A DNA stretch of 10,712 nt, from assembly GCA_001778055.1 (NCBI GenBank), contig MFFY01000060.1, positions 1 through 10,712 of the forward strand. Reading direction: 5' to 3'. Positions 1-5,517 of the stretch are shown in pieces; within the stretch, counting starts at the first letter, position 1, and every line of letters begins with the position of its first letter. The notes below the pieces were generated by a model. That model searched no databases. It was not told where the DNA came from and saw nothing but the letters and a program-made list of their open reading frames with translations. Source of the stretch: Candidatus Falkowbacteria bacterium RIFCSPLOWO2_12_FULL_45_13. Its GTDB lineage: Bacteria; Patescibacteriota; Patescibacteriia; Patescibacteriales; GWC2-42-12. The translations under genes and the position numbers were made by a program.

Positions 1-2
1 AC

Positions 3-896
3 ATCGGAATTATGCGCTGGAACGGCGAAACGCACGAAGGCAAATACCGCCCGCTCATCTCAAAGCAATTGTTTGCGAAAGTGCAGGAAGTTTTGGCAAA
101 CAGGCGCAAGCCCCGCAAGAGCAAGAAAAAACATGATTTTCCGTTTGTCGGACTTTTTAATTGCTCTTGCGGCTCGATGATTACGGCACAGTGGACTCAT
201 GGCAATGGTGGCACTTACCGATATTATCGGTGCACAAGGAAGCACGGCGCGTGTAGCGAGAAGTATGTGCAGGAAAACGATTTGAAACGGAAAATCATTG
301 AAAGATCGCGAGCAATCGCTTTGCCAGCCGATTGGGCGCATGAATTGTATGCAATGCTCGAAACTGAAGAAAAGAAGGGTGCTCAATCGGCTACCACTTC
401 CGCAGAAGCAATCTCAAAGAAAATGTTTTTGCTCGATGAGAAGCTCGACAAGCTCGTAACTGGCTACTTGGATAATCTGATCGACGAGGACACCTATCGC
501 AAGAAAAAAGGCGAGCTTGTCGAGCAAAAAATATCTCTCAAAAACGAAAAGGAGTTGCTTCTGCGGAAGTGGATGAGTGGTTGGATCGAACCAACACGAG
601 ATTACATAAAAACCTTATGCCAAGCGGAAAAAATTGCTTCTGCGGAATCTCTGGGAGAGATATCTCAATTTGCGCAAAAAATTGGAACGAACCGCCTCAT
701 TTCCGAAAAAATTGCGTCTTGGGATTTCGCCCCGCCGCTTGATTTTACCGCCCAATTCCTTGCGAGTCCCGCCAGCAGGCGGGACGAGCAAACTATCGCT
801 TTGGCTTCCAGAAAATCACGAAGTCCAATTTGGTGCGCGTGGATGGACTCGAACCATCGACCCCGGCTTTATAAGAGCCGTGCTCTAACCAACTGA
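3..896 (+). CDS. Large serine recombinase, C-terminal part (5' end outside window)
   Basis: This is the C-terminal part of a site-specific serine recombinase, which cuts and rejoins DNA to integrate or excise a mobile element. The N-terminal catalytic domain lies beyond the left edge. The frame is open to base 3 (IGI before the Met at 12), so that Met is internal. Residue numbers count from it. Residues 1-31 (RWNGETHEGKYRPLISKQLF) match the end of the Recombinase domain. A zinc ribbon follows with C51, C53, C74 and C81 (first pair CxC rather than CxxC). Residues 110-190 are charged, heptad-like and probably coiled coil. The last ~20 residues (WMDSNHRPRLYKSRALTN) are only the antisense translation of the tRNA gene, so the ancestral stop was probably earlier. 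A palindrome at 766-785 is also read in frame near the end. Family assignment is firm; activity cannot be judged without the catalytic serine domain. Confidence 0.85.
   Translation: MGIMRWNGETHEGKYRPLISKQLFAKVQEVLANRRKPRKSKKKHDFPFVGLFNCSCGSMITAQWTHGNGGTYRYYRCTRKHGACSEKYVQENDLKRKIIERSRAIALPADWAHELYAMLETEEKKGAQSATTSAEAISKKMFLLDEKLDKLVTGYLDNLIDEDTYRKKKGELVEQKISLKNEKELLLRKWMSGWIEPTRDYIKTLCQAEKIASAESLGEISQFAQKIGTNRLISEKIASWDFAPPLDFTAQFLASPASRRDEQTIALASRKSRSPIWCAWMDSNHRPRLYKSRALTN
766..785. repeat. Short perfect hairpin inside the 3' end of the recombinase frame
   Basis: GTCCCGCC (766-773) and GGCGGGAC (778-785) are exact inverted copies around an AGCA loop. It resembles the GC-rich CCGCCxGCxGGCGG-type repeats scattered through CPR genomes and is read in frame as SPASRRDE. 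It lies just past the 3' end of the tRNA, but no U-run follows in the tRNA direction, so it is not a typical intrinsic terminator. Confidence 0.6.
831..876. other. Putative attachment site in the 3' half of tRNA-Ile
   Basis: The recombinase gene runs head-on into the 3' half of the tRNA, the usual arrangement when an element has integrated there and restored the tRNA end. The core cannot be delimited, because the second copy (the other att site) would lie left of the window. The range given is simply the 3' half of the tRNA. This is inferred from gene order alone; chance convergence is possible. Confidence 0.3.
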
Positions 897-907
897 GCTA
901 CACGCGC
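831..907 (-). tRNA. tRNA-Ile, anticodon UAU
   Basis: A complete 77-nt cloverleaf folds on the minus strand. The acceptor stem is GCGCGTG/CACGCGC (7 perfect pairs). The D arm is GCTC-AGTTGGTTA-GAGC, and the anticodon stem CGGCT/AGCCG carries the loop CTTATAA. The variable loop is GGGTC, the T arm is GATGG-TTCGAGT-CCATC, the discriminator is A, and CCA is encoded in the DNA at 833-831. Loop positions 34-36 are TAT, which reads AUA (Ile). Most bacteria read AUA with a CAU-anticodon tRNA converted by the lysidine synthetase TilS, so a UAU anticodon is the less common solution and can make TilS dispensable. AUA codons occur in the neighbouring valS. The 3' end of the gene abuts the recombinase. 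Confidence 0.95.
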
Positions 908-931
908 TTATCAAGAGTCCATTTTAAAACA

Positions 932-952
932 AAAAAGGACTTAAGCCTTTTT
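932..952 (-). terminator. Terminator-like hairpin downstream of the DHH-like gene
   Basis: Read on the minus strand, AAAAAGG pairs with CCTTTTT around a 7-nt loop (CTTAAGT), followed by TGTTTT. It lies about 170 bp after the stop of the minus-strand DHH-like gene and 25 bp before the tRNA start. It may end that transcript. The stem is mostly A-T pairs, so it is weak. Confidence 0.45.
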
Positions 953-982
953 ATTAATTTAACATTAGTCAGAGATTTTTTC

Positions 983-1001
983 AAGCGGATGGCCGCTTTT
1001 T
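983..1001 (+). terminator. Terminator-like hairpin after the recombinase and tRNA
   Basis: AAGCGG (983-988) pairs with CCGCTT (993-998) around ATGG and is followed by TTT on the plus strand. It could stop plus-strand transcripts leaving the recombinase gene. The stem is only 6 bp. Confidence 0.35.
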
Positions 1002-1062
1002 GTCAGTGGGAACATCTGGTTTTGGCTTGAGGCGCTATGTCAAACGTTTTTACTGCTCACTC

Positions 1063-1116
1063 CTGGATTGCGGCTTTCCGTATCAAGTACGGGACAGGCT
1101 TAGGCCGCAATGACAA
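1063..1116. repeat. Dispersed palindromic repeat, CTGGATTscGGC...GCCGsAATGACAAA type, copy 1
   Basis: An outer stem, ATTGCGGC (1067-1074) with GCCGCAAT (1104-1111), encloses a smaller hairpin, CCGTA (1078-1082) with TACGG (1088-1092). Flanks CTGG on the left and GACAAA on the right match the copy at 5445-5508. Between the copies the outer stem changes C to G on one arm and G to C on the other, so pairing is preserved. It ends six bases before the stop codon of the DHH-like gene. Confidence 0.75.
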
Positions 1117-1121
1117 AAATG

Positions 1122-2285
1122 CTAGAGCGGCAATTTATCAAGCTTGGCTTTGATGGCCGAGATGATAATTTTTTCCGTTTCCGCGATTGGCGCGCCAATG
1201 ACAGCCTTGGCCAAATATTTGGTGCCGCTGGGGCTAAACTCTTTTATCAGCGCCAGAGCGTCGAGATTTTTTATGGCGTAAAGCAGCAGGTTGGTGGTTT
1301 TAACCGGCGCCGGGTTATCCGGGACGAATGAGTTTTCACTTTCATAAATAATGGCGATGACCTTAGCCTGCGGAATGCTGACGATCAGCTCGTCGATGAC
1401 ATCAGTAAGATCTTTTTCCGTGGAGTTGGTTTTTAGAAAATCCGCGGCGGACAGGGCGGACCAGACCAATTTATTATCAGGAGCGCCGATCAGCCTGGCC
1501 AGGACCCGGCCCCAAAGTTTTAAAGTGTTTAAGCTTTTGGAGCGGTAAAGCTGGTTGACGATTTCTTCGCGCCGTCCGCCCAAAGACATCAATTGCGAAG
1601 CGGCCAAGAGGGCGCGCGGCGTAACATTGTTGGTTTTAAAACTTTTGGTTTCCGCGATCATGCCGGCCAGCAGGCAGGTGGCGATATTTTCATCAATCAA
1701 GTCGCGCGAGTAGCTTTCCAGCAGGGAAAAAATTATTTCCGCGGTGGCCACCGCGGTCAATTCGATTAAATTAATTTGCCCGAAAGCCTCGTTGGTTGAG
1801 CTGTGATCAAGGTTGATTATCGGCGTTTGGTAAAAAAACTCAGTGTCATTATCATAAATTTTGCCTAAAGATTCCAGATCCGAAGTAGCCACGACGATTA
1901 TCAAATCATATTTAAAACCGCTGGCGCCGGTGCTGATATCGTCTTCGGTAAACCAGCCGTCTTTGGGCGAAATAATAAAATTCAGCCTGTTTTCTTCCCG
2001 CCGATATTTTATCTGACTGACTTTGGCTTTGGTGATGTCCAGAGAAATTATAAAATTGCGCAAATTTTCCAGGCCAGGCTTTATTTCGGCGTAGCCCGGT
2101 AGAAAAGAATATAATCTGTCCGAAGCGAATTTATCCGCCGCCAGTTCGACGTTTTTATCCAATTTTTTTAAGAATAGAAACATAGCCAAGGCCGAGGCCA
2201 CGGCATCGCCGGACCACTTAAAGGCGATTAAAATATTTGAAGCCTTTTTAATTTGTTCAAAAATTTGCTGTTCTTGAGTTAACAT
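1122..2285 (-). CDS. DHH/NrnA-like phosphoesterase homologue, catalytic motifs degraded
   Basis: This 387-residue protein has the plan of the DHH-DHHA1 family (NrnA oligoribonuclease/pAp phosphatase and relatives), which use two Mn ions to cut short nucleic acids or nucleotides. Visible counterparts are motif I at FKWSGDAVASA (D27 kept, usual H and first D missing), motif II at VVATSDLE (A133 where the family has Asp), motif III at NLDHSSTNEAFG (D160-H161-S162 instead of DHH) and motif IV at GMIAETKSF (E212 instead of Asp). A DHHA1-like region covers about 270-387, but its GGGH loop reads SGTKYLA. Most metal ligands are therefore changed, and it is probably not an ordinary DHH nuclease. The open frame is intact and fold-level features are kept, so it looks selected for another role. 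The start has no Shine-Dalgarno sequence. A strong promoter lies about 110 bp upstream. The fold is fairly certain; the function is not. Confidence 0.8.
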   Translation of the reverse strand: MLTQEQQIFEQIKKASNILIAFKWSGDAVASALAMFLFLKKLDKNVELAADKFASDRLYSFLPGYAEIKPGLENLRNFIISLDITKAKVSQIKYRREENRLNFIISPKDGWFTEDDISTGASGFKYDLIIVVATSDLESLGKIYDNDTEFFYQTPIINLDHSSTNEAFGQINLIELTAVATAEIIFSLLESYSRDLIDENIATCLLAGMIAETKSFKTNNVTPRALLAASQLMSLGGRREEIVNQLYRSKSLNTLKLWGRVLARLIGAPDNKLVWSALSAADFLKTNSTEKDLTDVIDELIVSIPQAKVIAIIYESENSFVPDNPAPVKTTNLLLYAIKNLDALALIKEFSPSGTKYLAKAVIGAPIAETEKIIISAIKAKLDKLPL

Positions 2286-2395
2286 ACAGTAAATTTTAAA
2301 TTTAAAATTAGTTTAGGGAGAGATTTTAAGACTCGGCGGGGCGACGCCATTAAATAAAATGATTTAAGGCATGAGGTTAAATTAGTCAGCTAATT

Positions 2396-2424
2396 AATAT
2401 ATCTTAAATATTTTTGAGTGTCAA
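2396..2424 (-). promoter_or_regulatory. Sigma-70-type promoter for the DHH-like gene
   Basis: On the minus strand TTGACA (2424-2419) and TATATT (2401-2396) are separated by exactly 17 bp, a near-consensus promoter. It would give a 5' leader of roughly 100 nt before the ATG at 2285. Confidence 0.65.
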
Positions 2425-2484
2425 GGAAAATTATAACTTCAGACTTTTTCTTGCAAAATAAGGCTAATTTTGATAAGGTATAGA

Positions 2485-2490
2485 TATAAT
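2485..2490 (+). promoter_or_regulatory. Possible -10 element for valS
   Basis: A perfect TATAAT lies about 90 bp before the valS start. No good -35 hexamer stands 16-18 bp upstream. TTGCAA at 2451-2456 is too far, so the call rests on the -10 alone. No T-box leader was recognised. Confidence 0.35.
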
Positions 2491-2570
2491 TTTCAATTTT
2501 CAATTTATAATTTTCAATAAATTTTGAATGAATTAATGCTCAAATTTTCAATCAGGCATATTTTGAAATG
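2490..2570. repeat. AT-rich TTTTCAATTT-type repeat in the valS leader
   Basis: The words TTTTCAAT and AATTTT recur at 2490-2500, 2511-2518 and 2535-2542, with near copies TTTTGAATG and TTTTGAAATG (2522-2530, 2561-2570). Such runs are common intergenic filler in CPR genomes. It would form most of the valS 5' leader, which has no Shine-Dalgarno sequence before the ATG at 2581. Confidence 0.5.
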
Positions 2571-2580
2571 TTAATGACAT

Positions 2581-5298
2581 ATGAAAAAAGAATTGCCCAA
2601 AACCTATAATCCAGCTGAATACGAGGACGCCATCTATAAAAAGTGGGAGCAGTCGGGATTTTTTAATCCGGATAATTTGAATTTACCCGACACGGCCAAG
2701 TCGTACACCATAGTTTTGCCGCCGCCCAATATAACCGATAAGCTGCATTTGGGTCATTCGGCCATGCTGGCGATCGAGGACCTGCTCATCCGTTATCATC
2801 GGATGAGGGGCGAGCGCGCTCTTTGGATTCCAGGGACAGATCACGCGGCCATTGCCACGCAGAACGTGGTGGAAAAAAAGTTGCTCCGGGAACAGGGAAA
2901 AACCCGGCATGATCTGGGGCGGGAAGAATTTTTGAAAAGAGTGTGGGAATTCCTAAAGACCACGCAGACGATGATATTGCATCAGACCAGAAAGATGGGT
3001 GCCTCGCTGGATTGGTCGCGTCAGGCCTTTACTTTGGACGAGCCGCGCGAGAGAGCGGTGAGAAAGTTGTTCAGCGACATGTATCACGAAGGCGTGATCT
3101 ACCGCGGCGTCAGAGTGGTCAACTGGTGTCCCCGGTGCCAATCCACCCTGGCGGACGACGAGGTGGAATACAAGGAAGAGAAGAGTAAGCTTTATTGGTT
3201 AAAATACGGTCCCTTTGTTTTGGCCACCGCCCGGCCGGAAACTAAGCTGGGCGACACGGCTGTGGCGGTTTACCCGGGAGATAAGCGCTACGAAAAAATG
3301 GTAGGCAAGAAATTCATGATACCGGGCGTTCTGGGAGAATTTGAAATAACCGTAGTGGCTGATCGGGCAGTCGATCCCAAGTTCGGTTCGGGCGCGATCA
3401 AAGTCACTCCGGCCCATGACTTTACCGATTACGAAATCGCGCAAAGACATCATCTGCCCGTGAAACAAGTGATCAACGAACATGGCCGGATGATGGCCAA
3501 TACTGGTAAGTACGCCGGTCTGACCACCAAACAAGCCAGGGAGGCGATTTTAGCCGATATGGAAAAGATGGGACTCCTGGATCATATTGAAGACGGATAC
3601 CTTCATAATATCGCGGTCTGCTATCGTTGCGGCACGCAGATTGAGCCCATTCCGTCCAAGCAGTGGTTCGTCAACATGGACAAAAAATTAAAGCATTTGG
3701 GCGGCAAATCGCTGAAAGACAAAGCCATTGAAGCGGCCGAAACTGGGCAAATAGAATTTATTCCGGCCAGGTTTAAAAAAAGATATCTGGATTGGATGAA
3801 TAATCTTCACGATTGGTGCGTTTCGCGGCAAATTTGGTTCGGGCACAGAATACCTGTTTACTACCGTAAACAGGAAATGACCAAATCCCAAATCCCAATT
3901 TTCAATGAAATCCCAAATTCCAAATCCCAAACATTAAATAAGGGCTCGGGAACGGATGAAGAAATTTATGTGGGCGAGGAGGCGCCAGCTGGCGAAGGCT
4001 GGATCCAGGATCCGGACACTCTGGATACTTGGTTTTCTTCCGGCACCTGGACATTTTCGACCTTAGGCTGGCCCGACAATTTTGTTAAAGGTAAAAAAGC
4101 CGGCGATCTGGACAGATTCCATCCCACCCAAGTCTTGGAAACCGGCTATGAAATCATCACCCTCTGGGTGTCGCGCATGATCATCATGTCCTTTTTCGCT
4201 TTGAACGAAATCCCGTTTGAAAAAGTCTATCTCCATGGCATGATCCTGGACAAGCACGGCAAAAAAATGAGCAAGTCCAAGGGCAATGGCATTGATCCCT
4301 TGGATATGATCGACAAGTTCGGCGCCGATGCCGTCCGCTTGTCGCTTCTCATGGGGAATACCCCGGGCAACGACGCCAAGTACAGCGAAGAAAAAATCGC
4401 CAGCTTTAGGAATTTTAACAATAAGCTGTGGAATGTGGCGCGGTATATAATTACGAATTACGAATTACGAATTACGAATTACGAATTTAATGCGGGGGAA
4501 TTAACCTTGGCGGATAAGTGGATTTTAGAGAAACTGAAAAATTTGATAAAGGCAGTAATTCTGGATCTGGAAAAGTATCAACTGGCGCAAGCCGGTGAGA
4601 AATTAAGGGAGTTTACCTGGGACGATCTGGCCGATTGGTATCTGGAAATTAGCAAATTTGAAAAAAATAAAGAAAAGAGCCAGATATTAAATTATGTGTT
4701 GGAGAACTTATTAAAACTTTGGCATCCGTTCATGCCGTTTATCACCGAAGCAATTTGGCAGGAAATGGGGTATGACAGGATGTTGATGGTGGAGAAATGG
4801 CCGAAATCAGATGCTATCGCTTCGTTTCAGCATAATAAAGAAAAATTTGAAGTAATAAAACAAATTATCATCGCGATTCGCAACGCGCGGGCGGAAAATA
4901 AGATTGAGCCTACGCGAAAAGTTAAAGCCGTGATATACGCCGGCAAGAGGAAAAACTTAGTGGCCGAACAGGCGGAGCCGATAAAAGCCTTGCGCACGGG
5001 GATTGGCGAGTTGGAAGTGAAAACTGACGGTCAAAAAATAGCCGGCGCTATTTACGCGGCCGTGGGCGAGATAGAAATCTATTTGATTGGCGCGATAGAT
5101 AGTGAAAAAGAAAAAGCCAGACTGGAAAAAGAAATTGATAATTTGGAAAAGGCAATTAAAACGGCTGAAGGCAGGTTGGCAAATAAAGAGTTCGCCGCCA
5201 AGGCACCGGGCGGAGTAGTCAAAAAAGAAAAAGACAAGCTCAAGGGTTGGCGGGAGGAATTAAAAAAGTTTAGGGAACAGCTCGGGAATATAAAATAA
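2581..5298 (+). CDS. valS: Valine--tRNA ligase (ValRS)
   Basis: This cytoplasmic class I synthetase attaches valine to tRNA-Val and hydrolyses mischarged Thr-tRNA. At 905 residues it is of normal length. The signature HLGH is at 56-59 in PPPNITDKLHLGH (Asp53 where ValRS usually has Gly), and PGTDHAAIATQ follows. C183/C186 and C347/C350 form a zinc knuckle pair flanking the CP1 editing domain, which shows TARPETKLGD and the ValRS-type APAHD-like VTPAHDFTDYE. Further motifs are DWCVSRQIWFGHRIP, LDTWFSS, LETGYEI and KMSKS at 562-566. The anticodon-binding domain contains WHPFMPFITEAIW (714-726), and a ValRS-specific C-terminal coiled coil runs from about 840 to 905. Two low-complexity repeats are read in frame: residues ~433-455, in the place of the usual second zinc-ribbon region, and residues ~624-635, between catalytic and anticodon domains. 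The start at 2581 fits the family N-terminus. It is divergent from the DHH-like gene and convergent with the giant activase. Confidence 0.98.
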   Translation: MKKELPKTYNPAEYEDAIYKKWEQSGFFNPDNLNLPDTAKSYTIVLPPPNITDKLHLGHSAMLAIEDLLIRYHRMRGERALWIPGTDHAAIATQNVVEKKLLREQGKTRHDLGREEFLKRVWEFLKTTQTMILHQTRKMGASLDWSRQAFTLDEPRERAVRKLFSDMYHEGVIYRGVRVVNWCPRCQSTLADDEVEYKEEKSKLYWLKYGPFVLATARPETKLGDTAVAVYPGDKRYEKMVGKKFMIPGVLGEFEITVVADRAVDPKFGSGAIKVTPAHDFTDYEIAQRHHLPVKQVINEHGRMMANTGKYAGLTTKQAREAILADMEKMGLLDHIEDGYLHNIAVCYRCGTQIEPIPSKQWFVNMDKKLKHLGGKSLKDKAIEAAETGQIEFIPARFKKRYLDWMNNLHDWCVSRQIWFGHRIPVYYRKQEMTKSQIPIFNEIPNSKSQTLNKGSGTDEEIYVGEEAPAGEGWIQDPDTLDTWFSSGTWTFSTLGWPDNFVKGKKAGDLDRFHPTQVLETGYEIITLWVSRMIIMSFFALNEIPFEKVYLHGMILDKHGKKMSKSKGNGIDPLDMIDKFGADAVRLSLLMGNTPGNDAKYSEEKIASFRNFNNKLWNVARYIITNYELRITNYEFNAGELTLADKWILEKLKNLIKAVILDLEKYQLAQAGEKLREFTWDDLADWYLEISKFEKNKEKSQILNYVLENLLKLWHPFMPFITEAIWQEMGYDRMLMVEKWPKSDAIASFQHNKEKFEVIKQIIIAIRNARAENKIEPTRKVKAVIYAGKRKNLVAEQAEPIKALRTGIGELEVKTDGQKIAGAIYAAVGEIEIYLIGAIDSEKEKARLEKEIDNLEKAIKTAEGRLANKEFAAKAPGGVVKKEKDKLKGWREELKKFREQLGNIK
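3878..3941. repeat. ATCCCAAAT-type repeat inserted in frame in valS
   Basis: CAAATCCCAA occurs at 3882-3891 and 3921-3930, with variants AATCCCAATT and AATCCCAAAT between them. It encodes a low-complexity stretch (MTKSQIP, NEIPNSKSQ) unlike ValRS. A perfect 8-bp hairpin, CCTGTTTA (3853-3860) with TAAACAGG (3867-3874), sits right at its left border. The stretch replaces residues that normally carry Cys in this loop. Confidence 0.7.
4451..4485. repeat. Five tandem copies of heptamer TTACGAA inside valS
   Basis: Five exact copies of TTACGAA run end to end and are translated as a repeated ITNYE pattern (residues about 624-635). The loop joins the catalytic core to the anticodon-binding domain, where ValRS length varies. 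Because the unit is 7 nt, gain or loss of a single copy would shift the frame. Confidence 0.9.
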
Positions 5299-5386
5299 AG
5301 ATTATCCTCTGCGCGGATGATCGCCGGACAAAGATTTTGGTTTTTCACTTAGACAAAATTTGAGTATTTTATTGAATAATAATAAT

Positions 5387-5415
5387 AAAAAAGACGAAGC
5401 GAATTCGTCTTTTTT
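5387..5415. terminator. Two-way intrinsic terminator between valS and the activase gene
   Basis: A perfect 12-bp inverted repeat has arms 5387-5398 (AAAAAAGACGAA) and 5404-5415 (TTCGTCTTTTTT) with a GCGAA loop. The A-run and T-run make it work on both strands. It lies 89 bp after the valS stop and about 100 bp after the stop of the opposing activase gene, so it fits both transcripts. Confidence 0.9.
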
Positions 5416-5444
5416 TGATATAATAATGTTCGTGCTTTCTAATC

Positions 5445-5508
5445 TGGATTCCGGCTTCGTCCGCCTTGGGCGGACTCTCCGCTCGCGGGCGGAGGCCGGA
5501 ATGACAAA
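5445..5508. repeat. Branched palindromic repeat, CTGGATTscGGC...GCCGsAATGACAAA type, copy 2
   Basis: The outer stem ATTCCGGC (5448-5455) pairs with GCCGGAAT (5495-5502). Inside are two hairpins, GTCCGCC/GGCGGAC (5459-5465 with 5469-5475) and CTCCGC/GCGGAG (5477-5482 with 5489-5494), giving a three-way junction. It shares ends with copy 1 at 1063-1116 but carries an extra inner arm. It lies between the terminator and the stop codon of the activase gene. Confidence 0.8.
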
Positions 5509-5517
5509 TAAAGGTAA

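Noticed and set aside
956..984. TTGAAA-17-TAAATT on the minus strand as a tRNA promoter
   Set aside because: Transcripts from it would at once cross the terminator-like hairpin at 932-952 before reaching the tRNA; hexamers are only fair.
2286..2580. T-box riboswitch before valS
   Set aside because: No specifier hairpin, antiterminator TGGNACC-like motif or leader terminator was seen; the region is AT-rich repeat.
3199..3534. Open frame of 111 codons antisense to valS
   Set aside because: The plus strand here encodes the conserved ValRS editing domain; the antisense frame is a by-product.
4451..4485. Tandem repeat considered as a CRISPR array
   Set aside because: The unit is 7 nt with no spacers and is translated within valS.
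5418..5423. TATAAT on the plus strand between the convergent genes
   Set aside because: No coding sequence follows on the plus strand and it sits right after the terminator; probably chance in AT-rich DNA.
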